In this document: in pieces, positions 21,001 through 32,700 of the stretch | Numbering within the stretch: position 1 is the stretch's first letter | Layout: every line of letters starts with the position of its first letter | Assembly (NCBI RefSeq): GCF_964355755.1 | Contig: NC_092674.1 | Span: 25,260,001 to 25,324,000, forward strand | Direction: 5' to 3' | DNA length: 64,000 nt | Source: Antedon mediterranea | Lineage: Eukaryota; Echinodermata; Crinoidea; Comatulida; Antedonidae | Notes under the pieces: model-generated | The model's database searches: none | The model's input: only the letters and a program-made list of their open reading frames with translations | What the model was told of the DNA's origin: nothing | Made by a program: the position numbers and the translations under genes

Positions 21001-24000
21001 AGTTTACTTTCGTTTTCAACTACGCTTTTCAACCATAAAAATACTATAGTTGTCATTTTGTAATTAATGTGTGTTTATAACCGTTAAAATAAATTTGGAA
21101 CAACAATTAATTTGTTATTTATTAGGCCTAGTTGAAATAAAATATTCGTATTTGTGTTTCTTATGAAATATTTGAAAAGCAAAGGAAAAAAGAATGACAG
21201 AGTGATGATGAAAGAATACAGAGTAAAAAGCCACAGAGAATTTACAGATATAGACCATACCATTTAATAGTGGGGTTCAAATGGCATAATTGGCATAATT
21301 GTCAAAAATGTAGAGCTGTTGATCCACACCCATACATATGTCTCAGTGATTCATAAGATACAAACGGTAATGTCTAAACTTGCCCCAAGTCTTGTAGTAT
21401 AGGCTACGTATGAAACGACATATGTGCAAAAATATTTAACTATAAACTAATTTCGTGAATTATTTTTTATTTTAGCGTGTGAAGTTTTATACCCAGACGA
21501 CACCAATGTCCCAGATGAGGATTTATACTATGGAGCGGGATGTCGGCAAAAATGTAACTGTGCCAATGACGATTGTAATCGAAGTCCAAGCCTATCAAAT
21601 CAGGACGTAGGATGTGCTTCCGGGTCAACATTTTTAGCTGGTTTTACTGGAAACAAATGCCTAGGTATTATTAATTAATACATTAAAATAATAATACATA
21701 AATAATAAAACATAAATATAAAGCTTCACTATTCGGTATTTTGCGTAAGATTATCTAATTCCATTCCATCTTTGCTTCCTAAATAAGATTTCATAACTCG
21801 TGGCACGCGTTTAATACAATATAGACTATATAAACATCGCATGCAGTGTAAACTTTCACATCATTTAAAACCTAATGTGATTGCTGTCTATAGAAACAAA
21901 TCTGTCCAAATAGACGATATTTACTGATATTTACTCACCTAAACAATGCTTGACATTAAGTCGATTTGGTCAATTTCCAACACGTTTTTTTATTTTACTT
22001 TAGAAAATCAATTAATTATTAAAGTATTAAATACGTTTTGTTTGTACAGAGCCTACGTCATGTCCTTCTGGGTTCTTTGGTGTATTGTGTAACTTTCCAT
22101 GTCACTGCAAAGAATCTGAAAATTGTAATCGGGATGGGAGTTGTGTCAATGGATGTCATGAGGATTGGGCTGGACCAGACTGCAGCATAGGTAATAAACA
22201 CACTCTTGGAATTCTCTTGGAGCTATTTCTATATTTAAAACATGTCTACAATTTCATACAATGTAATGTGTGATTGGAGTTCCAAATGAAATAAAGAAAT
22301 GAAGATATGCCATGAGACTCTATGCGATGTTGTCAGAATGAATATTAATAGAGAGAAAACAATCGCAGTTATAGTAGGTCTAATGGTGGCCTTTGATTGT
22401 ATGATTGGTTTATTATGTAGAAGTGAAAAGCACTGCAATCTCAAAGGTAACGGTATGAGCAATGTAAACATCTGTTTTTTTTGGTAAGTGTACCCTAAGT
22501 AGGCCTAATGATTTTGTTCCTTAATAATTAGCATTACCGTACCGCTCTGAACCGCCAACTGTTGTAAACCAGACAGCAACTACTCTAACGTTTGACGTCA
22601 CTTGGATTCTCGGTGAAGACTATGGAACAGGAAGAATTACAAAACGGAAGCTTTCATATAAATCATCGCAAGTAGATTTGTTTATATCAGTAACTGAACC
22701 AGATGATGATGTATTTCTTGTTATTGATTATCTCATCCCAAATACGCAATATCAATTCTACTCTCAACTCTCAAGGAAGATTGGTGGTATCGAGGTAGAT
22801 GGACCAAGAAGTACGATTGGAACAACCAACACCATATGTACAAGTAAGTAGAATGTCTTTGGACAAATGTAGAATGTCACATTGTAGCAATCTATCTAAT
22901 CTATGTTAGCTTGCTGTAATGTTTTATCACACGCTGACTTATAATGTATTAAATTACGTATTATATAGAACCTTTGGAAGTACCCGAGATAGAATTGAAA
23001 GCAGTTGAAGACAATCGGGCCATCTTGAGTTTAAAGGTATGATTAGTAAACAGAAAACCAATATCGTATATTTTTAATTGCACAAACACAACACAACATG
23101 TCTTGGATCAATTAAACTTAATGTCATTGAGGCACTATTATTTTGATTTCTAAATTATATTCAGTCAGTTTCTAGTGAGTATGATCGAATCCAATGTAAC
23201 TCTATTCTTCGGTATCAAGTGCAATATTCGGACATAGATGGAAATGTACAAGGTATAATCAACACAACAAGCAGTACTCAATTGGAAGTTGAACTATCAG
23301 AATTGTCAAGCTGCACTAATTATGTCGTCAACGCTCGAGTTGTTAATAATCTGGATATTGCTGGTGATTGGGGACAGGAAATAACAGTACAAACAGCACC
23401 GAGTGGTTGGTTACAGTTATAACGTATAACAAAGTATTTCTAAAAAGTCTAATGTAATATTCACTAAGCATATATGATTTCTAACACTGCTCTGAAATAC
23501 TACTACAGTCTTAGTAGAGTAATTGGTTATTCTGTTTCCAAAAATAGCGCCGACAATAGAAGATAATCCATTCACAAATGGAACACATTTGCTGATAAAG
23601 TGGAAAGCTTCTACGTGTGACATCCTAGATTATCAGGTGACCTACGATTATGAACTGTCAGGTGATGGAATATTTCAAGAAGGAAAAACAACAGAAACTG
23701 AAGTTGTAATTGGTAATGGAATAGAATCATACAACCAATATACATTCACAGTATTAGCGTCATATTCAAATATTAATGGGACGTTGGACAGCAAGAAAGT
23801 TGTGTTTGGAACAGATTGTGCCAGCCAAGAAGACAACTCAAACCAGACCCAATGTGTGTAAAATCTTTCCTTATTTAGCTTTCTGATTTCGTCAAAAGCT
23901 TACACGTCGTTGAGAAAACACATACAATTGTGTCATTATATTTTTTAGGTTATGTAATAGGTTTTGTTATTGGCTCAATAATTTCGGCATTAATCACTGT

Positions 24001-24504
24001 TGCCATCATCTTAATATTACAACGGTAAAGTATGTTTCTATTGTTTAAATAAATTTATTAAATAATGACACAATAATTCAATAGAATTTGCAAGTAAAAT
24101 TCGAAAATGTAAACAAAATGTGTTTGGTTAATCTTTTTACCTTACCGACACCGAATTATATTTTTATTTTTCCATAACAGACCATTATTTTGCACAAATT
24201 GCTCACAAATTCCAATAACATACTTGATTCTTCACTGACCGATGAAATATAACACTCACACTTGACAAATTTTAGATTTCGTCGTAAACATTCAGAAAAT
24301 TAAAAGGACGTTGGTAAATCCTCCACTGCTCAACCCAATGTATGCACAATAGATACTGATTACCAAACATTGTCGAAAAAATTTGAAGAAAGTGAATATG
24401 AAGGAATTAAGCCTACCGATACTACTTCTTCTGCTGAACACGTTTACGCAAACCCCGAGCCACCAGTATCGGAACATGTTTATGGTAACACGATTGATAA
24501 ATGA
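18052..24504 (+). CDS. Receptor gene 1: Tie-like ectodomain, no phosphatase
   Basis: There are thirteen exons: 18052-18133, 18872-19252, 19387-19613, 20368-20502, 20591-20740, 21476-21664, 22050-22190, 22532-22843, 22969-23036, 23165-23405, 23548-23853, 23949-24024, 24276-24504. The order is signal peptide, cysteine-poor domain, Ig-like domain, four EGF-like modules, three FN3 domains, a transmembrane helix (about 23955-24015) and a short cytoplasmic tail with tyrosines (EYEGIKP, HVYANP, HVYGNT), ending IDK-stop. No PTP exons follow before gene 2 begins. There are two lesions. The Ig exon is 227 nt, against 243 and 249 in genes 2 and 3, so a 16-nt deletion shifts the frame to a TGA at about 19494. 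The tail has an in-frame TAA at 24301-24303. Skipping the Ig exon (phase 1-1) would restore the frame. It is either a pseudogene or a phosphatase-less decoy expressed by skipping. The donor after 23405 (GTTGGT) is weak. Confidence 0.8.
19387..19613 (+). pseudogene. Ig-like exon of gene 1 with 16-nt deletion
   Basis: The exon aligns with 27996-28238 and 53577-53825 but lacks 16 nt after AGAAAAGGT, removing the segment that holds the core tryptophan (LRWR in the paralogs). The downstream part (NIRMKDDGVYECYTGDSPDG) is intact only in the shifted frame. The splice borders are good on both sides. Confidence 0.85.
20368..22190 (+). CDS. EGF-like exons of gene 1
   Basis: Four phase 1-1 exons each encode one cysteine-rich module. 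The first has CYNGGRCDDKTGVCICPAGF, the classic EGF pattern. The second contains YPTDPIGCTCINGFGG, like the second EGF of Tie receptors. The third carries the CRQKCNCANDDCN pattern, but one cysteine near its end is replaced (STFLAGF where the paralogs have STCSSGF or SQCSPGY). The fourth has CHCKESENCNRDGSC. Confidence 0.8.
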
Positions 24505-24934
24505 GGAATACAACCTGTACTACTATTATACTATACTGGAGTCCTAATCAAAAATATCGATCTTACAGGGCAAATGAGGCCATTTTCCCTAAAACCATAG
24601 ACACAACATTAAAACCATTAATATTCTATAAATGGATATGTATTTTTTCTACGTAGTTTACAACTTTGTTGACATTTCCTATTTACCTTTATTATCTTAA
24701 ATATATAATTTGATTTAAAAAATCTTAAAATAATCTTCTCGTCACTCTGATAACAATCCGGTAGAAACAGCTTTTTAAACATTTATCATTTTTAATAAAG
24801 ATTTTTTTTTGTATCCTTTAATAGTTTTTTCTTTACCAAGTAATTCAAAAGTCACAATTATTCTATATTCGAAAGAAATTAAAAAAATTATAGAAACAAT
24901 TGATTGAATATAAATGATTCCTTTAAAACAACTT
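24505..24934. other. 3' flank of receptor gene 1
   Basis: This is AT-rich sequence. An AATAAA at about 24794 could be the poly(A) signal of gene 1 (weak). No PTP-like sequence was found, so the phosphatase part is absent rather than displaced nearby. Confidence 0.4.
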
Positions 24935-25020
24935 CCTTTTATTGATTGATGGATCAATTTATTTAAGAATAACAAAATTCCATACAAACAAAAACAACAC
25001 AAAGAAAAGAAAAATCACAC
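24935..25020 (-). mobile_element. LINE 3' tail fragment
   Basis: On the minus strand it reads GTTATTCTTAAATAAATTGA followed by ATTGAT-type repeats, similar to the 3' ends of CR1/jockey-type LINEs. Nothing else of the element remains. Confidence 0.45.
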
Positions 25021-26377
25021 TAAACTAGGATTTTTTTTCCATTAGTTAAGAGTTCAAAACATACAGTTACATATAGTTCGTAGTAAACTTAACAAGATCA
25101 TTTTTACTATTCAAAAACATAGAAGCACTTGCTCGTTAAAAGATGGTATTCTCCTAGTGGTAAATATATGTTACAGTCAAAAAATCTTAAAAACAATATT
25201 ATCATTCAAATTATCATTTTAGTTATTAAGAAGCCTAGACAATAATTTTAAGATTGTTAATTGTTAATTTTAATTTTTATATTAAAGAGGTCTACCATTT
25301 AATATTGTATTTTGTTATTATTACTTAAGCATATATAGTTTTTGCCTAGTATTAATACATAATAATTATCACTTGGTTTTTTTAGAGTATTTTGGGTCCA
25401 TGGTGTCCTTAGTGAGACAAATTCTACTTCTAACTAGGGCCCATGATTATAATGTTAGTTTTTATTCATACAGTACTTAAATATACTTCGTACGCTTTGT
25501 TTTTCTTTATGTCAATATTATCAAAATAATAATAATAGGTAATGCAAAGCACTGTAAAAAGTAATTCGGATTTTGCACCATATTTTCGTGTAAATTTGTT
25601 TTCTCCTTTGGTATACTTTTCCTTAAATTTTAAAAGAATAGTAGCCCCTACTACTTACAATTTCTGGAATTTATCAATAAAACATTTACAATAATCAAGA
25701 GTATAGGCCTAATTGATGATGAAGTTATATTAAAAATTTAGTTCTTCATTTTTATAGTTTTGTGTATTATATTTACTACTTAAATGACGCGTTGAAGTGT
25801 GGTCTCCTTGCTAATCAATAGAACAAGTGTTTATCTAGAAATAAATTATTTGACCCATTTTAAGTATAGTGCTGTAAATGTCACAAAACGGATATCTTCT
25901 ATAAACACAATGGTACCACTCGGCACTTTGATACAAATAATAGAATAATCATAAACTTTGTATAAATAAGTTATTGTATAAACACGGATAAATAGGTTAT
26001 TGTATAAACATGGATAAATGGGTTATTTATCCATGGTCGATCGCTCTCACAAAGCAGCTGTAACCTAACTCCTTCCTCCTTATAATGATTAGTTGTTTCT
26101 TTATACGAAGTCTACGTAATTATGAGTATTGTTATTTCTAAAGAAACTCTAAAGGAATTTTTGCCATCAAAAAATATTTAAAAAATTGTTAAATATTGTA
26201 TAACACCTACTTGGAAGTAATAGTACTAATTTTGCTACAAACATAGGCCTAAACAATAACATAAAGATAATTTATATTACTAGACAAAAAGGTATAATAA
26301 TCATCCAACAATGCCTCTTTCTTTCCTTCTTTATTTACCTTCTGGTTTACATGCTACAACAAACAGTAGTTATTTGA
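25021..26377. other. Intergenic between receptor genes 1 and 2
   Basis: AT-rich, with no supported ORF. A short direct repeat around ATAAACAYGGATAAATRGGTTA lies near 25978-26025 (Y marks C or T, R marks A or G). Confidence 0.35.
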
Positions 26378-26686
26378 ATCATGGTGGCGGAATTGTTTGA
26401 ATTGTATTCACGTTTCAGTACCGGGTTTAGCGATGGGGAAATAAAAGAACTATTATTAGACATAAAGCATTCCATGGATAAAGCCTGTCACGAATGAACA
26501 ATGATACTCAAGAAGGAAGTACTTCACAATATTACTGGCTATGAGTTTGTGTAGTACAATCTCTTATTAACTCGTACTATTTTGTATTGCTTTACATTAA
26601 GACGTATAACCACGTGCGATAAATTTTAGTAAGCACCTACTGATTCTGGAGAATACAAAAGTGAACAAGTGTCAACTTTAGTGGAG
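26378..26686 (+). promoter_or_regulatory. Putative promoter/5' UTR of receptor gene 2
   Basis: About 150 bp are clearly shared with the region upstream of gene 3 (48003-48170): CGTACCGGGTTTAGCGA-like, then AAAGCATTCCATGGATAAA, then a GGCTATGA/GACTATGA block. The upstream part (GAATCA then TGGTGGCGGAATTGTTTGAA) is the empty-site version of two Helitron insertions found upstream of gene 3. The conservation probably reflects recent duplication plus regulatory constraint. Confidence 0.5.
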
Positions 26687-26771
26687 ATGTTGGCTAAACG
26701 TTTTCCAAACTGTATCCGCCTGGTTATGGGCCTAGCCTTTTCTTCTTTGACGTTTCAATCCGGATTATCAG
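26687..26771 (+). CDS. Signal-peptide exon of gene 2
   Basis: Starting at ATG 26687, the peptide MLAKRFPNCIRLVMGLAFSS has a basic start and a hydrophobic core, followed by LTFQSGLSG. The same exon appears at 18052 and 48237, which supports the start choice. A nearby in-frame ATG at 26669 lies in a different context and is not conserved in the paralogs. Confidence 0.8.
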
Positions 26772-29700
26772 GTATGATACATAGTGTAATTGGCTTGTTT
26801 TTTGTCATGTCTTTTGTGGAATTATTGGTATACCTTAAGCGGACTTTTTTATTTCATTCTTTATTTTAGTCTTTTGTCCACCTTAATGTTTAATCTTCAT
26901 CATTCCCGAATATTTATAAACTATATTGCTTTATGAAACCATTTACCACATTTACGCAATGTTTACAGTTACACAATATAACAGACGTAATTCGTTGTCA
27001 CTAAATCATCTTAAACCTTTACACTATAATAATAATATTAAAATGTGTTTAGTCATTAATCCTACCTTTACTTAATATTCTGGTTTTCTCACGTCCTCAT
27101 CAAAAACATGCCAAGTATTTATTAACGGTTGGTTTTCAACTACATTTAACACCTTTTTTACAATTATTTTTATGTCTGTTATATTTTAACTTTATATTAG
27201 ACAGTTTCAAAAAATAGTAAGGCACAGGAAAACAGTACGATTGCAGATAGGCATACTGCAATACTTATTTGTTGAATATAATCCACAGGATATACCAATC
27301 CTACGCACACTCACTGTATCGATCAAATATCATTAGTCAATAAACTGTCTTTATGACTGTAAAGAATAATGCCTAGCCATGGAAGAACAGCTTTTTAAAA
27401 ATTAAAATTTACCAGATTGCAAACAGAATCATCCACATTACAATAGACAGAAGTTTACTACATATACTTTAAAGCAAGACAAGTTAAATAACTAAACACT
27501 ACTAACCACCATTGCTTGTAATCACTAAATATTGTTTTTTTATTTTATTTAGATCCATTAGATATAACAGTATATTCTGCAACACCATCTAGTAGTGAGT
27601 TTCGAGGATACGCGCTTAGAGAAGACAGAGACATTCGAGATTTGTCAGTTGGAATACTATACAAGAATATTCCCGGGAAAGACAACGTGACTTGGAATGA
27701 TATTGGTACAGTCAATGATGGAAGTACCATTTTTCCTGCAAATAGTTGGGTTTCATCTCGTTCATGGATGGATCTTTTCACGTATCTAGGTATTGCTAAC
27801 TTACAACCCCAGACAGATAGAGTTGGTGTATTTTCATTTGAAGCAAGGAAAGGTGAAGTAGTCACAAATTCAGCAATTGTATTGCTGTCTAATTCTGGTG
27901 AGTACAATAATGCCATGATGTATCTCATATCATTTTTAAATGGAAATGAAAATGTTTGTAACAGTTGGCACTTTATTGATGGTTTGTTAATACAGCTACT
28001 ATTGTCATGGAGTACAGAACGATAACCGTCGGTATTGGAGAGTCTGTCACTATCAATCTCAGTAAAGGTCTTAACGATTTACGCTGGAGACATAATTACG
28101 GTGATGAAATACACAATCTGAGAGGTAGTACGTCTATTGTGATTGATAACATACGGATGAAAGATGATGGCGTATATGAATGTTTTACAGATGATAGTCC
28201 GGATGGTAGCCATGGTATCATGAGACTTATTGTTAGATGTAAGTCATAATATCACTGTTTTTACAAAGTTATCATTTGACACAAAGAATTTTTTATAAAG
28301 AGCTATAAATTAAACGCCAGATCAAGATTTGTATTATGTAGGCCTACATAAATCCAAACTCATTTTTTGATGCGACTAAATAATAAATTTTTGCAGCTTG
28401 TCCCTCACCAAAATGGAATCCTCCGGATTGTGAAATGGACTGTCCCGTATGTTATAATGGCGGAGTGTGTGATGATAAGACCGGTGTCTGTATTTGCCCA
28501 GCAGGATTTGAAGGCACTTATTGTCTAGAAGGTAATGGCATGCAATGCATGCAGTAGAATAGTTTTGATGCCATACGATATGTTTAAATTCATTATAAAA
28601 AATGTGATTTACGTTAATTGGTGTTCAATAGTCGAAACTTTCACATGTGCTTTGATAAACACTGAAATAACCCCTTATTGTTAAACACCCTGTGATATTG
28701 TCCTCCAGGTACAATTTATGTTAACGACTTGAAATAAAATAATAGGTTTGTGATAACCATACGTAATAGGCCCCTATTGGAATGTATTCCGTTTCTAAGA
28801 TAAGAAAAGATAATAAGATTTATAAACGCATATCCAATCAAGGCTGAATTTATGTATACTGCCTGTTAATAGGCTGTGGAAATAACAACTGGGGTCGTAA
28901 GTGCGAAGTTGTGTGTGGCGGTAACAGATGCGGTGGAGCTTTATTATGTCCCCCGGATCCAGTTGGATGTGCATGCATCAATGGTTTTACTGGGAACGAT
29001 TGTAGAACAGGTTTGTAGCATGTAATTATAGTTACCACCTACAGTGGTAAGTTCGTCCACTCATTTTAGCTTACCTTCGTTTACTTTTTTTTTTCTTTTT
29101 TTCAAAAGTTATTCTCCCAACTATTTCTGCCATTGTTATTGTCCTTTTGACTTTGTGTTTTATAACCTTTTTAAAAATAAATTCTAACCTTTTATTTTGT
29201 AGGCCTATTTTTAACGCAACCACGATAATTGTTATTTAATTTTTTTATTTTTGTTGAAAAGCGATCTACAAATTAATCTTAATATTATGCAAATCTTTTC
29301 TCTACATTCATAACGTACAAACAAATGTGCTGTTACTATTTGAAATGGTGATTCTCTTGCGCATTAGGCCTATATGTCACAGTGAAATAAATTCATTAAA
29401 TTGAGTACACTCAATCTATCTAAATGTTTATGCATATGCCTATACATTTTATATGGGGATACAGTCGTTTTTTAAAGTTATACATGAAATTTTAAAAGTA
29501 ATCTAGAAAAGAACCCCATTTTGAAAAGAACCCCATCTTGATCATGGGCTTCTTTTCGAGGTGTTATGGTTTTACGGTATGACTTAGAAATCGCAACTGT
29601 GTACAGAGAACTATGCCTAATTCCTATTATCGATTCGATTGTTGTTGTTGTTGTTATTATTAGTAGACCAGGCCAAATTTTAGTTGTTGTTATTTGGCTA

Positions 29701-32700
29701 AAAATCAAAATAATGTTTCAATGGAATCATTTACTTCTTCTATGTTTTAACCTATTATGTTTTTAAGCGTGTACGGATTTATACCCAGACTCCGATGCCC
29801 CAGATGAGGATTTATACTATGGAGCAGATTGTCGGCAAAAATGTAACTGTGCCAATGACGATTGTAATCGAGGTATAAGCGATTCAGATATAAACATAGG
29901 ATGTGCTTCAACGTCAACATGTTCGTCTGGTTTCACTGGAGAAAAATGTCTAGGTAGTATGATAAGATTAAGTCTTATATAAGTATATAATGCATTGACT
30001 GTATGCTAATTATCTATGTGTTTAAAAAAAAAACATAGAAATAGTTCATTACTGACATACCCATGTAACCAATGTCTTAAATACACCGACTATCGGTCAA
30101 TAATAATTGCAAACACTTCGAAACTGTAAAGTAGTTAATATAATACCAATTATGCTCTGTTTATAAAGAGCCTACGTCATGTCAGTCTGGAATGTTTGGT
30201 GTTTTGTGTAACTTTCCATGTCACTGCAAAGACTCTGAAGATTGTAATCGAGATGGGAGTTGCGATAATGGATGTCACGAGGCTTGGACTGGAACAAACT
30301 GCAGCATAGGTAACACGCTAAATTAAGATAACCAAACAAAAAATACGTTCTACAATTAAAGCATCTACAAGAAAGCGACCAACTACACACATTTTCAATA
30401 TCAAAATTATTTAAAAAGAAACAATTGTTAACCCAATTGCACTTGCTGGTCCATCAACCTCAATATCACCAACCATCCTTGAAAAAAGACAGTATAATTA
30501 TATGTGAATGTAAAATGTATCATAACTTACTGTTATTAGTAGGCATAATGGTGCCCTTTCACTGTAAGCGTATATGTAAGGTGATACGATAGCAGAGAAT
30601 TGACATTATTGTTAAATATGTAATCATGATGCTTTTCATTTCTTTAATAATTAGCATTACCATACCTATCTGAACCGCCGACTGTTGTAAACCAGACAGC
30701 CACTACTCTAACGTTTGACGTCACTTGGATTCTTGGTGAAAACTATGGAACAGGAAGAATTACAAAACGGAAGCTTTCGTATAAATCATCGCAAATGGAT
30801 TTTATAACAGAAGAACAAGATAATAGTTTAATTGTTATTGATGATCTCATTCCAAATACAGAATATCAATTCTATTCTTATTTTTCGAGGATGGTTGGTG
30901 GTATTGAGGTTGATGGACCAGAAAGTACAATTGGGTTAACAAATACCATATGTACAAGTAAGCTAATATTACAGCATTGTTAAAATCATTTAAGTAAACT
31001 ACACAAAACTGACGCGTACAATAATCACCTAAGCAATTAGCAATTTCACGAAAATAATATTTATTTAATAAAGTAAAGATTAGAAATTGGCTTGATACAA
31101 CGTCAGACATTCTACCACATGACACCAGTGTCATGGGAACAATGTCAAATGTGAGGCGGTACTCTAACATTTAACGAAGATTATTCTGGACAAGTTTTTA
31201 CTCATCAGGATTGTTGGCCAATTGGTTGATACTGGACTATTTAAAATAATACACAATTTGTCTAAATAAGAAAGAAATTCCGAAATTGTATAAGAACAAT
31301 ACAGTAGTCTAGAGCATATTTCCTATGGATTTCAGTTCGTTTTTTTTTTTCGTATATTGTTTCTATTTTCTCAGTATTAAGCAAGTTGTATTACTTATAT
31401 CTCTTATAGAACCATTGGATGAACCTGAGATTGAATTGAAATCCATTGATGACAATCAGGCCACCTTGAGTTTAAAGGTATTTCAAAATATCTAGATTTA
31501 TTTTATATTGCAATAAATTGGGTTTCGTTTCTATGTTTTATAGAAATGTTTTGTAATGGCGGTTTAAATTGCATTATTTTAAATCAATATGACATTTTGC
31601 CCGTTCTACCTTTAATATTATATATTTATTTATATAATTTATTATATATTATTTTTAGTCGGTTTCTAGTGAGTATGATCGAATTCAATGTAACTATATT
31701 CTTCGATATCAAGTGCAATACTCGGACATAGATGGAAATGTACAAGATGTAATCAATACAACAAGTTCTCAATTACAAATTAAACTATCAGGATTATCAA
31801 GTTGTACTGCTTATGTCGTCAACGCTCGAGTTGTTAATAATTTAGACATTGCTGGTGATTGGGGACAAGACATAACAATACAAACAGCACCATCAGGTAA
31901 CTAAAATAACATAATCTTATTTTTTTGAAAGAATTTCATTTAGCTTCGATTTTGTATAGATGACAAATTTCGTTTTTGTAAAAGCACAAGTTAACGGAGT
32001 ACTTACTCGAACGTTTCGATCTCTATCAGAGATCCTTCTCAACTGACTGCGGAGTGTTAATGCAGCTTGGTCATTCTTGACGTCATCTGTTGACCACCTT
32101 CAAATTTAACCCCCAAAGAACGAAAGGCCATAAACAACTTGAAGAAAGATAAATCTATTCTTATTCTCCCAGCGGATAAAGGTAGATCTACTGTCATCCT
32201 AAATACTAATGATTACAAAGATAAAGTGGGAACCATGGTGAGCGACACTAATGTTTACGAACTGCTAAAACGTAATCCAACACAAAACTATAAACGAAAA
32301 GTGGTCAACATCATAGGCAGGTTGTTCAAAGAAAAGAAAATCAACTACAGAGAGAAAGAATGGCTGTTTCCCACGGCTGAAATTGTACCTAGGTTGTATT
32401 GTCTTCCGAAGATACATAAACCAAATTGGCCATTAAGACCTATAGTAGATAACATCAACACCGTTTTTTACACCGTTGCACAATTCCTCACCAAAATCCT
32501 GGGTCCGCTTGTCGGAAACACAGAACATCATGTAACTTACTCAGGAGAGTTGGCGAGTGAACTAAAAGAAATAATAGTCAAACCAAGTGAAACATTTGTC
32601 TCGTTTGACGTAGTATCTCTGTTTACAAAAACACCAGTAGAAGAGGCCCTCAAAGTTGTCGAAAATCGCCTAACAACAGATCCGACACTTCTGGATAGAA

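Noticed and set aside
29478-29766. Frames within the EGF-2/EGF-3 intron of gene 2
   Set aside because: They consist of simple GTT/AAC repeat and T-rich sequence; the intron borders are clear on both sides.
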